NCBI RefSeq assembly: GCF_900101915.1
Contig: NZ_FNAL01000020.1
Coordinates: 1-53,840 of the forward strand
DNA length: 53,840 nt
Direction of reading: 5' to 3'
DNA from: Psychrobacter pacificensis
GTDB lineage: Bacteria; Pseudomonadota; Gammaproteobacteria; Pseudomonadales; Moraxellaceae
The translations under genes and the position numbers were made by a program. Within the stretch, counting starts at the first letter, position 1, and the number at the start of each line of letters is the position of its first letter. Positions 1 to 7,840 of this stretch are shown in pieces. The notes under the pieces are model-generated. The model was not told the DNA's origin. It saw only the letters and a list, made by a program, of their open reading frames with translations, and searched no databases.

Positions 1-90
1 CCTGAACCAATTGTTGAGCCTGAACCAATTGTTGAGCCTGAACCAATTGTTGAGCCTGAACCAATTGTTGAGCCTGAACCAATTGTTGAG
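1..90 (+). repeat. 18-bp tandem repeat, five perfect copies, coding
   Basis: The unit CCTGAACCAATTGTTGAG occurs five times without a mismatch and may continue to the left of the window. It is read in frame as the hexapeptide PEPIVE inside the dnaX-like gene. As 18 is a multiple of three, copy-number change would lengthen or shorten the linker without shifting frame. A sixth unit begins at 91 but diverges after five bases. Confidence 0.97.
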
Positions 91-570
91 CCTGACGCAA
101 ATGATTCTCAGTTAGCAGTACCATCAGATGAAGATCCTCGTACTTTATTACGCTGCGCCCCTCAAGAGCTGACAGGGGAGTGGAACTCGGAAAAATGGGA
201 TTACTGGCTACAGACAGCTCGTGAGGCAGAAGTGTTGGCACAGGACGAGCTGGCACTTGCCCGTCAAGGTACGATGGTAGGTCAATGTAATGGCACAGCC
301 ACTTTTTTGACCAGTGTCGATAGTAGACATTTACAAGCGACTTTCCAGCAGTTAGCTGCTAAGCTGCAGCAACAGTTCACAAGTGCAGAGATTGATTTAA
401 AAATTGATAGTAGTATTATGCAAAGCGATAACAAAACACCAGAGCGTCGCCAGCAAAAACGTTTGGAGCAAGCCAAAACGGTTGCTGAGATGAAGTTGCG
501 ACATACACCCGTCATGCAATATTTGACTGAGCGCGGTGAAGGAAAAATGGGTAAGGTACAGCTATATTAA
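1..570 (+). CDS. dnaX: DNA polymerase III subunit tau/gamma, C-terminal part (partial)
   Basis: The frame is open from the first base to the TAA at 568-570, so the N-terminal AAA+ clamp-loader part lies outside the window. The visible part is a Pro/Glu-rich linker of PEPIVE repeats (residues 1-32), then a compact domain of about 150 residues. In its order of hydrophobic and basic segments this resembles domain V of E. coli tau: a strand segment (NGTATFLTS), a helix of Leu/Gln repeats, a strand (AEIDLKID), then a basic helix (ERRQQKRLEQAK) and a short tail. Tau domain V binds the polymerase alpha subunit and couples two replicases in the holoenzyme. The identification rests on this similarity alone because the ATPase motifs are not visible. 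Another replication or envelope protein with a repeat linker cannot be fully excluded. Confidence 0.6.
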   Translation, partial: PEPIVEPEPIVEPEPIVEPEPIVEPEPIVEPDANDSQLAVPSDEDPRTLLRCAPQELTGEWNSEKWDYWLQTAREAEVLAQDELALARQGTMVGQCNGTATFLTSVDSRHLQATFQQLAAKLQQQFTSAEIDLKIDSSIMQSDNKTPERRQQKRLEQAKTVAEMKLRHTPVMQYLTERGEGKMGKVQLY

Positions 571-640
571 GTTTCAAAAAAAGCTGTTATTAACATCATT
601 TAAAAATATAGATATGTTTTAGCAATGGTTTTATATAAAA

Positions 641-690
641 TATCAAGGTGATATTGTGCTATCGCCTTGATATTTTTTTGTTTTTTTTGA
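641..690 (+). terminator. Rho-independent terminator after dnaX-like gene
   Basis: A 12-bp stem (642-653 with 660-671, one G-U pair) with loop TTGTGC is followed by a long T-rich tract from 672. It lies 70 bases after the stop codon. Confidence 0.85.
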
Positions 691-729
691 ATAAGCAATT
701 TGCCTTCTTAAAAAATGAAAAATATTTAA

Positions 730-761
730 TAACGATAATATAAATTAAAATTCGTTATAAT
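730..761 (+). promoter_or_regulatory. Putative promoter and inverted repeat upstream of the LysR gene
   Basis: A perfect TATAAT hexamer lies at 756-761, about 44 bases before the LysR start. It overlaps the right arm of an inverted repeat, TAACGA (730-735) and TCGTTA (752-757). LysR-type regulators often bind AT-rich dyads over their own promoter, so this may be an autoregulatory operator. No good -35 is visible. Confidence 0.4.
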
Positions 762-804
762 GGTTAAGTTATATTAAAAACTGAAATGAAGTTTAGGTGA
801 GAAT

Positions 805-1704
805 ATGTTGGATAATTTACGCGGTATGGCTGTGTTCGCCAGTGTGGTCGGACACGGCTCTTTTAGTGGTTCTGCTCGCGAGCTTGGTATTACTACTAGT
901 GCAGTCAGTCAGCAAATTCGTTCACTAGAGAATGAGCTTGGCGTTGTGCTATTGCATCGCTCGACTCGTAAGCTCAGCTTAACGGAAGCTGGTGAGAGCT
1001 TTTATGAGTCGGCAAAAGATGTGGTCAGCGCGGCTGAGCAAGGTCGAATCAAAGTTAATCAATTGCGTGATGAGCTAGCAGGTAGTCTACGGGTGTCGAC
1101 GACGCCTGAGCTTGGCGTAAATCATATATTGCCAGCGCTTTCTACATGGATGGCTGCGCATGATGATCTGAGTGTCACTTATCTCGCAGACAATCATTAT
1201 ATCGATATGATTGATGAACGTATCGACATCGCGATTCGCATGAGTCCATCGATTAATGACTCGAGTCTAAGTAGCTATCCGCTCACCGATGTGCGCCAGT
1301 TACTCGTGGCTTCACCCCAATATCTGCGTCAGCATCCTAAGATTAATACACCAAAAGATTTGGCTGATCATCAATTAATTTGTATTGAAATCATGAAAGA
1401 TGCCAATCAGATTGATATGATTCAGACAGAGACCAACAAAAAAACGCGTGTAAAAATGAACTCACGTATCTACACCAACAATGTCTTCATGGCGACAACC
1501 TTAGCTAAAGAAGGTCATGGCTTGGTGAGAATGATGGAAATGGACATCAAAAAAGAGCTTGAGAGTGGAGAGTTGGTAGAGGTATTGACTGGTTATCAGT
1601 TGCCGAGCTTTGTACTATATGCCGTTACCTTAAACCGCGACCAACAACCAGCTAAAATCACTCGTTGCCTAGAAGTACTGAAGAAATATTTTCATGCAAA
1701 CTAA
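805..1704 (+). CDS. LysR-family transcriptional regulator
   Basis: A 299-residue protein of standard LysR length. The N-terminal winged helix-turn-helix covers about residues 5-62, with the recognition segment LGITTSAVSQQIRSLE at about 27-42 and the following LHRSTRKLSLTEAG wing. The rest (about 90-295) has the periplasmic-binding-protein-like effector fold. The start ATG is preceded by AGGTGA at 795-800. LysR regulators bind a small ligand and activate or repress a target operon, commonly divergent, but here the gene upstream is codirectional and ends in a terminator. The gene is therefore monocistronic and its target is not suggested by context. The inducer cannot be read from sequence. Confidence 0.93.
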   Translation: MLDNLRGMAVFASVVGHGSFSGSARELGITTSAVSQQIRSLENELGVVLLHRSTRKLSLTEAGESFYESAKDVVSAAEQGRIKVNQLRDELAGSLRVSTTPELGVNHILPALSTWMAAHDDLSVTYLADNHYIDMIDERIDIAIRMSPSINDSSLSSYPLTDVRQLLVASPQYLRQHPKINTPKDLADHQLICIEIMKDANQIDMIQTETNKKTRVKMNSRIYTNNVFMATTLAKEGHGLVRMMEMDIKKELESGELVEVLTGYQLPSFVLYAVTLNRDQQPAKITRCLEVLKKYFHAN

Positions 1705-1750
1705 GTGTTATGCAGACTAAATATTGGTTGTTTCAATAATCGGTCAGCAA

Positions 1751-1788
1751 AAAGCCTATGGATAGAGTTGTCCATAGGCTTTTTTATT
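1751..1788. terminator. Bidirectional terminator between LysR gene and argD
   Basis: A perfect 12-bp stem, 1751-1762 with 1771-1782, has an 8-base loop, an A run on the left and a T run on the right. It can therefore end both convergent transcripts. Confidence 0.9.
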
Positions 1789-1812
1789 ACATGCTACATA
1801 TTCAAGCAAGCT

Positions 1813-2994
1813 TTAGAATGTTGGCTTTAATAAGTTGATCAATCGTTCAGCGACTTGTGTGCTTTCATCACGGCTCATATTGAGCGGTGGTAGCAAACGT
1901 ACCACATGGCCACCTGTCACATTGATGATAAGTTTTTGCTCGTCACGGGCACGATCTACCAATTGGCTACAATCCATGTCTTCAGGTAGCGCAATACCAA
2001 TCATCATACCGGCACCGCGGCTACTTACGCCGTGTTGTCCTAGTGCATTGACGAGACTTTCTCGGATAAACAATCCTTCCGTCACCGCATTCTCCATGAT
2101 GTCGCTATTTGCAAGTACATCGTACACGCTATGTACCACGCGACTGGCTAATGGCGTACCACCGTAAGTAGAGCCATGACTCCCTGCACCAAATAATCCA
2201 TTGGCACGCCCACGTACCATACAAGCGCCGACTGGAAATCCATTTCCCAAGCCTTTGGCAGTCGTCAATACATCAGGGCGCGCATTGCTATGCTGATAGG
2301 CAAAATATTTACCAGTACGACCATTGCCGGTTTGCACCTCATCAAGCATGAATAACCAGTTATAAGCATCACACTCTGCTTGTAGCTCTTCTAAATAGGT
2401 AAAGCCATTGGCCGCAGTATTAAGACCACCTTCACCTTGGATCGGCTCTACAAAAATGGCGCAGATGTCCTCATGGTCTAACGCCGCTTGCTTTATCGCG
2501 GCAATGTCACCAAATGGCACACGGATAAAGTCGTCATCTAGAGTATAAAACCCTTCGCGGGCTTTTGGGTTAGCAGTGGCCGATAGTGATAGTAATGTAC
2601 GGCCGTGGAATGACTGCTCCATCACGATGACTTTTGGGCGTGCAAAGCCTTGTTGCGACGCATACAGGCGTGCAAGCTTTAGTGCCGCTTCATTTGCTTC
2701 AGCGCCACTATTGGCAAAAAACACACTATCCATTTGAGCTGACGTACATAGTTTCTCTCCTGCGCGCTCTTGCCAGTCGATACCGAACAGATTGCTGGTA
2801 TGAACCAAGGTCGCTGCCTGCTGTTGAATAGCGTCGGTCACTTGTGGATGGCAATGTCCTAATCCACATACCGCGATACCAGTTAAGGCATCTAAGTATG
2901 GCGTATCGTCTTTTGTATAGAGCCAACTGCCTGCACCGCGGGTAAAGCTGATCGGTTGACGATTATAAGTGGGCATTAGGTAAGTAGCAGACAT
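1813..2994 (-). CDS. argD: Acetylornithine aminotransferase
   Basis: A class-III PLP aminotransferase of 393 residues that transfers the amino group between glutamate and N-acetylglutamate semialdehyde in arginine synthesis; many ArgD enzymes also act on succinyl-diaminopimelate precursors. Visible hallmarks are the phosphate-binding segment NSGAEANEAALK (about 105-116), the SFHGRT motif (about 138), the cofactor aspartate in MLDEVQTG (about 226) and the Schiff-base lysine in TTAKGLGNG (about Lys247). The start at 2994 (MSATYL) is preferred over the ATG nine bases upstream because AAGGA lies 8 bases before it, whereas that motif abuts the upstream ATG. It follows yacG by 41 bases on the same strand, so the two are probably co-transcribed. 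Related class-III enzymes such as succinylornithine or GABA transaminase are possible but less likely. Confidence 0.88.
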   Translation of the reverse strand: MSATYLMPTYNRQPISFTRGAGSWLYTKDDTPYLDALTGIAVCGLGHCHPQVTDAIQQQAATLVHTSNLFGIDWQERAGEKLCTSAQMDSVFFANSGAEANEAALKLARLYASQQGFARPKVIVMEQSFHGRTLLSLSATANPKAREGFYTLDDDFIRVPFGDIAAIKQAALDHEDICAIFVEPIQGEGGLNTAANGFTYLEELQAECDAYNWLFMLDEVQTGNGRTGKYFAYQHSNARPDVLTTAKGLGNGFPVGACMVRGRANGLFGAGSHGSTYGGTPLASRVVHSVYDVLANSDIMENAVTEGLFIRESLVNALGQHGVSSRGAGMMIGIALPEDMDCSQLVDRARDEQKLIINVTGGHVVRLLPPLNMSRDESTQVAERLINLLKPTF

Positions 2995-3035
2995 GTAAAA
3001 CATCCTTGGTATAATAAATTGAGTAAAGAGGTAGG

Positions 3036-3227
3036 TTATAGCTCGTCAGAAAAAGGTGTGGTTTCTGCAGGTAACGTGTATTCTTCATTTGCCCAAGCAC
3101 CTAAGTCGATCAGCTTACAGCGACCACTACAAAATGGCTTATATTTGTTGTCTTGCCAAGCAGTTTGAGTGCCACAACGTGGGCAAGGGTAGGTTTTGGG
3201 TGCAGTGTTGGTATTAGAGTCAGTCAT
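3036..3227 (-). CDS. yacG: DNA gyrase inhibitor YacG, zinc-binding
   Basis: A 63-residue protein with the family's four-cysteine zinc finger: CPRC near residue 15 and CSGRC near residue 33. This is followed by the conserved [12 protein letters not shown] segment and an acidic tail. YacG binds GyrB and blocks DNA binding by gyrase. In many gammaproteobacteria it sits beside coaE and pilD, but here it is upstream of argD in the same orientation. Full length, no anomalies. Confidence 0.92.
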   Translation of the reverse strand: MTDSNTNTAPKTYPCPRCGTQTAWQDNKYKPFCSGRCKLIDLGAWANEEYTLPAETTPFSDEL

Positions 3228-3409
3228 AATAAAGGTGGGAGTATCCTTGATGTTATTAGTATCATTTGCGCACGATAGTTATTTATTATCATATAAATTG
3301 TGATGAATTGAGGAGTACTAGTTGTCGTTATATTACTATTCAATTAGATTGGCTATATAATAGCATGGGGCAGAATAATGACAAAAGACAAATGCTTTAA
3401 GGATAGTAG

Positions 3410-4066
3410 ATGATAGACAATATCGAGTTCACACATCAGCAAGCGCGTGCCTTTCAACCACAACGACTCTCCGCACCGCGCGACTTTATGATTCCAAAAA
3501 TCATCAGTGATAATAAAGACGAAAAGCCGTTAATCTTGGAGATTGGAGCAGGGAAGGGCAAGCATGCACTTAGCTTTGCCCTGCAAAATCCTGATAAGCA
3601 TTTGATCGCCATTGAGCGCACACGCAATAAGTTTGATGCTTTCTCAAAGCTGGCTACACTGCAAGACCTATCGAACCTAGATGCGATCCATGCAGATGCG
3701 ATTGCTTGGACGGTGCATGCGCTAAAACCCAATAGTGTGGCTAAAATATTTATTCTTTATCCCAATCCTGAACAGCATAATCCCAATCAGCAATGGCTAA
3801 ATATGCCCTTTTTTGAGTTTCTACTATCTCGCTTGCAAGTAGGGGGAGAGATAATACTGGCCACCAATATTCAATCTTATATGGACAATGCAGAGCATCA
3901 AGCAGCTAAGCTTTGGTGCCTACCAAATAATCGCTACCGAGTGCCTGTCGACAGCCAGCGTACGCATTTTGAAGTGAAGTACCTAGCGCGGCAGGAGGTA
4001 TGCTGGGAGTTAAGCATCCGTAAGCCAAAATGGTATAAAACCCGGTTTGATAATTGGCAAGCTTAA
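3410..4066 (+). CDS. TrmB-related SAM-dependent methyltransferase
   Basis: A 218-residue Rossmann-fold methyltransferase. The SAM-binding motif EIGAGKGKHALSFA lies at about 44-57 and the acidic residue after strand 2 is in IAIERT (about 69). The region IFILYPNPEQHNPNQQW (about 118-134) corresponds to the place where TrmB, tRNA (guanine46-N7) methyltransferase, has its PDPWPKKRH-type catalytic and tRNA-contact motif. Here the basic residues are replaced by Gln, His and Asn, so this is a divergent paralogue rather than clear TrmB. AAGGA at 3399-3403 supports the start. The gene diverges from yacG and faces the ABC1 gene. Substrate unknown. Confidence 0.75.
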   Translation: MIDNIEFTHQQARAFQPQRLSAPRDFMIPKIISDNKDEKPLILEIGAGKGKHALSFALQNPDKHLIAIERTRNKFDAFSKLATLQDLSNLDAIHADAIAWTVHALKPNSVAKIFILYPNPEQHNPNQQWLNMPFFEFLLSRLQVGGEIILATNIQSYMDNAEHQAAKLWCLPNNRYRVPVDSQRTHFEVKYLARQEVCWELSIRKPKWYKTRFDNWQA

Positions 4067-4107
4067 TAATAGGCGAAAAATAGCCTAAGCAGAAAAATAT
4101 AAATCAG

Positions 4108-4134
4108 AAAAGCCGTCACTAAAGGACGGCCAAA
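4108..4134 (-). terminator. Terminator for the ABC1-family gene (minus strand)
   Basis: Stem GCCGTC (4112-4117) with GACGGC (4125-4130) and a 7-base loop. Read on the minus strand it is followed by TTTTCTG. There is no T run on the plus strand, so it mainly serves the minus-strand gene. Confidence 0.65.
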
Positions 4135-4152
4135 ATTTCGCACTACTAAAAA

Positions 4153-5559
4153 CTATAAATAAGGTTTGACCAAGGTATTAGGGTTGGTATGTGCGTCAAG
4201 CACTGTTAAAAAAGTATATGCACCAATAAATTTGCGGCTAATAAACATAAATTCTTTTGGAGGAAGGTTAAATTCAAAAGATTGCATCGCACGAGTAGCT
4301 TTAGTGGATAAGCGTGAATGCAATTTGCTATTGGCCCAAATATAGCGATTTTGCTCATCCAAACAATCTGTAGGGATGTCATCGTTTTTCTCAGGATCAC
4401 TGAATGGCTCGGTAGCCAATAGGAACAATGAGGCAATATCAGAGCGTACTTTATCACTCATACTATCGAAGAAATCATAACCCGTCATCGCTAGAATCAT
4501 CGCCTGATGGTTGTGGTGATATCCTGCCCTCAATAGTCCACGGGCAATCGTAAGCAAATTACTGTCAAATTGGCGAATAGCACCAAAATCTAGCAAAACA
4601 AGTTTATCCATATCATCTGTACTTTCACTAACTCGAACTAAATAGTTACCAAAATTAGGGTCCGTCTGCATTTCACCCCAGACAAAAATCTCTTGCATCA
4701 TAATTTCGATGGCAGCTTGACCAATTGCACTGCGGCGCTCGTGAGGCAATAGCTGTAGTGCTTCAGACACGACAGTGATACCTGGCTCATATGACATACA
4801 TAGCAGACGTTTTTTTGAGTAATTACGATTAATTTTAGGCACGATATAACGTGGATCATTGCTTAGACGATCGTAGAAACGCTCTGTTGTTGCTGCTTCT
4901 GCTTCATAATCGACTTCATGGTGGAGTAGGTCCCGTATTTCCTCAAACCAAGCATCGAGCGCGCGCGTTTGGGGGACGATGTTACTTACCTTTAGTAGTC
5001 GCTTAAATAGGGCGAGATCAGAGTTGATGGCATCGGCCACCCCCGGATACTGAATTTTCAACACGACTTGTTCACCAGTTGCTAATACTGTCGCCCGATG
5101 GACTTGGGCAAGAGAAGCCGTTCCAATAGGAACAGGGTCAACATCAAGCTCATTTAGTTTTTCACCCAATAGCTGGCGCAATGTTTGCTCAATTGTCGGC
5201 CAGGTAAGCGTCGCCGTATCATCATTGAGCGTTTGCAAGGCACGCGTAATCTCTGGTGGCAATATATGTTCACCATAGATGGCTAGCATTTGACCAATTT
5301 TGACAACTGAACCTTTCAATTTACCAAGCTCTGATGCCAGATAACTCGCTTGAGCTTCCATAAATGCTTGGTTACGTGCGGTCCGTGCTTCTTTATTCAA
5401 AAACATGCCAGACACACTATTACCCGCCCAACGACGACCAATATTTAAGGAGGTTTTAGCAATCGACATGCGGCGATCAAACCCTGAGGTTTTTAGACTA
5501 TCGATTGATTGCTTATTGTTAGAAGGTTTAGACGTATCATTTGCCATAAATATAATCAT
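4153..5559 (-). CDS. ABC1/UbiB-family atypical kinase-like protein
   Basis: A 468-residue member of the ABC1/ADCK/UbiB family. Visible features are the family's KxGQ motif in GSVVKIGQML (about 83-92), the nucleotide-loop region GTASLAQVHRA with the following VVLKIQYPG lysine (about 145-172), and the metal-binding DFGAIRQF (about 325). UbiB/COQ8 proteins are needed for ubiquinone synthesis and have ATPase activity. This protein is shorter than E. coli UbiB (546 residues) and shows no C-terminal membrane helices, so it is probably a second ABC1 paralogue rather than UbiB. The start is uncertain: ATG at 5559 or at 5547 (MANDTS), neither with a strong Shine-Dalgarno. Monocistronic, ending at the stem-loop near 4112. 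Confidence 0.8.
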   Translation of the reverse strand: MIIFMANDTSKPSNNKQSIDSLKTSGFDRRMSIAKTSLNIGRRWAGNSVSGMFLNKEARTARNQAFMEAQASYLASELGKLKGSVVKIGQMLAIYGEHILPPEITRALQTLNDDTATLTWPTIEQTLRQLLGEKLNELDVDPVPIGTASLAQVHRATVLATGEQVVLKIQYPGVADAINSDLALFKRLLKVSNIVPQTRALDAWFEEIRDLLHHEVDYEAEAATTERFYDRLSNDPRYIVPKINRNYSKKRLLCMSYEPGITVVSEALQLLPHERRSAIGQAAIEIMMQEIFVWGEMQTDPNFGNYLVRVSESTDDMDKLVLLDFGAIRQFDSNLLTIARGLLRAGYHHNHQAMILAMTGYDFFDSMSDKVRSDIASLFLLATEPFSDPEKNDDIPTDCLDEQNRYIWANSKLHSRLSTKATRAMQSFEFNLPPKEFMFISRKFIGAYTFLTVLDAHTNPNTLVKPYL

Positions 5560-5938
5560 TCATCCAGTTGGTATTGATTTGCGGGTTCGAGACCTACAAT
5601 ACAAGGGAGATGTGATGCACGGGTATAAAATTGTATCATATAAAGTGCATGGGTTTTATGAGCGCACACAGGCTGTTGATAGTTACTTTGTAAGTCAAAA
5701 TAATTGCGTGATATTTTACCGATTTAATGTTGAGAGTTGTGCTCATGTTTGGTCTATCGTTAAGCCGCTATCTCATTTTTTATGAGCATTTCATCAAAAA
5801 TAGACCTAAAAATGACTGTCAAAAAATAAGACCTAGCATGCATGATGCTAGGTCAAATAATGTATAGCGTATCAGTCATATTTGCTTAATCAGACATATG
5901 GAGTGAAAAACTCACGTTATCTGACAAGGATTAACTCA
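5560..5938. other. Intergenic stretch between the ABC1 gene and purD
   Basis: About 380 bases. The right part holds the purD terminator (5830-5854). The left part must carry the promoter of the ABC1 gene, but no clear hexamers stand out. Open frames here are shadows. Confidence 0.6.
5815..5854 (-). terminator. purD terminator (minus strand)
   Basis: A perfect 10-bp stem, 5830-5839 with 5845-5854, and a 5-base loop. On the minus strand it is followed by TTATTTTTTG. Confidence 0.85.
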
Positions 5939-7249
5939 TCAAGCATTTTCACGAGCAATGGCATGATGCCCGATATCACGGCGATATTGCGCACCATCAA
6001 AGCTAATCGCAGCAGTGACTGCTAGTGCTGCTTGCTGAGCTTCAGAAATATTATTTGCTAAAGCAGTCACGCACAATACACGACCACCGTTAGTCACAAC
6101 TTCGTTCTCATTGTCATTCGAGAATGCCGTACCAGCATGAAATACTTTAACAGCATTATCGTTCGTAGTGTCCAGCTCTGGCAAGCCAGCAATCACATCG
6201 CCTTTCGATGATGTTTCAGGATAGCCTTTCGATGCAACTACGATACCTAGAGCAGGGCGGTTGTCCCATTTGGCTTCGCTAGGCAGTTGACCTGCCAACC
6301 CTTGTGCAACCAAGTCTACCATTGATGACTGCAGGCGCATCAAAATAGGCTGCGTCTCTGGATCACCAAATCGGCAATTGAATTCAATGACATAAGGATC
6401 GCCTGCTTTATCAATCATAAGACCAGCATATAAAAATCCAGTATAAGGGTGTCCTGCGTCTTTCATCGCATCGACGACTGGCTGAATGACTTGTGACATC
6501 ACTTTGTCATGAACGTCTTTGGTCACGACTGGCGCAGGTGAATAAGCACCCATACCGCCAGTGTTGGGACCCGTATCCCCTTCAAAAGCACGTTTGTGAT
6601 CTTGGCTGGTCGCCATTGGCAAGATATTGTCACCATCAATCATGCAAATAAAGCTGGCTTCTTCACCTTGCAAGAACTGCTCGATGACCACACGACTACC
6701 AGCATCACCGAATTTGTTGTCCGCTAGCATATCGTCAATCGCTTCATGCGCTTGCTCAATAGTCTCAGCAACAATGACGCCTTTACCAGCAGCAAGCCCG
6801 TCAGCTTTGATAACAATAGGCGCGCCTTGCTCATCAACGTAAGCTTTGGCAGCAGTAGCGTCTGTAAATCCTTGATAAGCAGCCGTTGGAATATTGTTTT
6901 GTTCCATGAATTCTTTAGCAAAGGTTTTCGAACCTTCTAATTGAGCGCAGTAGGCTGTTGGACCCCATGCTTTGATACCAGCATCACGGCACGCATCAAC
7001 GATACCAGTGACCAAAGGTGCTTCTGGTCCGACGATGACCATGTCAATATCATTGTTTTGGCAAAATTCGATAACAGCGCTGTGCTCACTGGCATCAGTA
7101 GACGTTAAGACAACGTTTTGGCATTTAGGTTCAAGGGCCGTGCCAGCATTACCAGGAGCGATATAGACATTTTCGACATTGTCATCTTTTGCACACTGCC
7201 ATGCCAGCGCGTGTTCACGACCACCTGAACCAATCACCAAAATATTCAT
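5939..7249 (-). CDS. purD: Phosphoribosylamine-glycine ligase (GAR synthetase)
   Basis: An ATP-grasp enzyme that joins phosphoribosylamine and glycine, the second step of purine synthesis. From the chosen start the protein has 436 residues, normal for PurD. It opens with the N-domain signature MNILVIGSGGREHALAW, followed by GPEAPLVTGI (about 65-74), the ATP-grasp segments IVIKADGLAAGKGV and EEASFICMIDG, and the metal site EFNCRFGDPETQ (about 290). The frame stays open 207 bases further upstream, but that part passes through a hexanucleotide repeat and matches nothing in the family. AAGAGG sits 7-8 bases before the ATG at 7249, which decides the start. It is the only purine gene here. Confidence 0.96.
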   Translation of the reverse strand: MNILVIGSGGREHALAWQCAKDDNVENVYIAPGNAGTALEPKCQNVVLTSTDASEHSAVIEFCQNNDIDMVIVGPEAPLVTGIVDACRDAGIKAWGPTAYCAQLEGSKTFAKEFMEQNNIPTAAYQGFTDATAAKAYVDEQGAPIVIKADGLAAGKGVIVAETIEQAHEAIDDMLADNKFGDAGSRVVIEQFLQGEEASFICMIDGDNILPMATSQDHKRAFEGDTGPNTGGMGAYSPAPVVTKDVHDKVMSQVIQPVVDAMKDAGHPYTGFLYAGLMIDKAGDPYVIEFNCRFGDPETQPILMRLQSSMVDLVAQGLAGQLPSEAKWDNRPALGIVVASKGYPETSSKGDVIAGLPELDTTNDNAVKVFHAGTAFSNDNENEVVTNGGRVLCVTALANNISEAQQAALAVTAAISFDGAQYRRDIGHHAIARENA

Positions 7250-7376
7250 CATACCTCTTGCCCTTAGCATTAAAGTTAATAATGAGCTATTCGTACGCTC
7301 GTAGATATATCGGCATATTCTAACAAAAAAACAGTATTGATTACTATGAGTATCCACTTGCCAGCACCTAATCTCG

Positions 7377-7412
7377 AATGCTAATGCTAATGCTAATGCT
7401 AATGCTAATGCT
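7377..7412. repeat. Hexanucleotide tandem repeat (AATGCT)6 upstream of purD
   Basis: Six perfect head-to-tail copies of AATGCT, about 130 bases upstream of the purD start. It could alter promoter or leader spacing if copy number slips. In the frame continuous with purD it would read as Ala-Leu repeats, but that extension is not thought to be translated. Confidence 0.95.
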
Positions 7413-7648
7413 ATGGCATTGAACATCATTGTCTCATTAGCAAAGGTTATCGACATGTCGTTGATTCATGAAATGATGTTGTACGCTTTAGCTCGCGCCG
7501 CAGGTGCGTTAAACTTCACTATATTGATGGCATTAAATCCTGATGGCTACATATTCATAAAAATAAGAGTAAAAAAGGAGAAAGTCTTTAGACGTCATAA
7601 TAAAAGAATAAGTCGCGTGACTGGATATATTGCCATTGCATCACAAGT

Positions 7649-7755
7649 TATAGTCGAACCACTATTAAAGTGTTACAGCGTTAGACTCGTTTAGCCTACT
7701 ACCGTAGTACTTGCACTCGTCTGCCTTATACCACTTTTAATATTGATTGACTATA
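7649..7755. mobile_element. MITE-like palindromic element, copy A (107 bp)
   Basis: The element begins TATAGTC and ends GACTATA. Left and right halves are an imperfect inverted repeat over almost the full length, meeting at CTACTACCGTAGTAC in the centre. A second copy of exactly the same length lies at 20228-20334 with only two substitutions. Both are bounded by TA, as expected for a TA target duplication of the IS630/Tc1-mariner type. No coding capacity, so any movement would need a transposase supplied in trans. Class assignment is inference. Confidence 0.75.
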
Positions 7756-7840
7756 TAAAGCCCTATATGCAATGACGGTAATTAACACAGATTGATAAAC
7801 ATAAATAGATAAACCAAACCTATAAAAAGGACGAAGGACA

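Larger units (their letters stand above)
7250..7840. other. Divergent intergenic region between purD and gdhB
   Basis: About 590 bases between two divergent genes. It holds six copies of a hexanucleotide repeat (7377-7412) and a 107-bp MITE-like palindrome (7649-7755). Both promoters must lie here. The 93-codon frame at 7413-7694 runs into the repeat element and has no family resemblance, so it is not called. Confidence 0.7.

Noticed and set aside
3335..3357. Possible solo end of a TATAGTC-type element (GATTGGCTATATA)
   Set aside because: Only one degenerate end is visible and no partner end lies nearby.
5580..5600. tRNA T-arm-like GGTTCGAGACC
   Set aside because: No acceptor, D or anticodon arms can be formed around it.
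7250..7456. N-terminal extension of purD with Ala-Leu repeats
   Set aside because: It arises from the hexanucleotide repeat; a good ribosome site and the family start are at 7249.
7413..7694. 93-codon frame upstream of gdhB
   Set aside because: Runs into the 107-bp palindromic element, has no family resemblance and is antisense to the purD leader.
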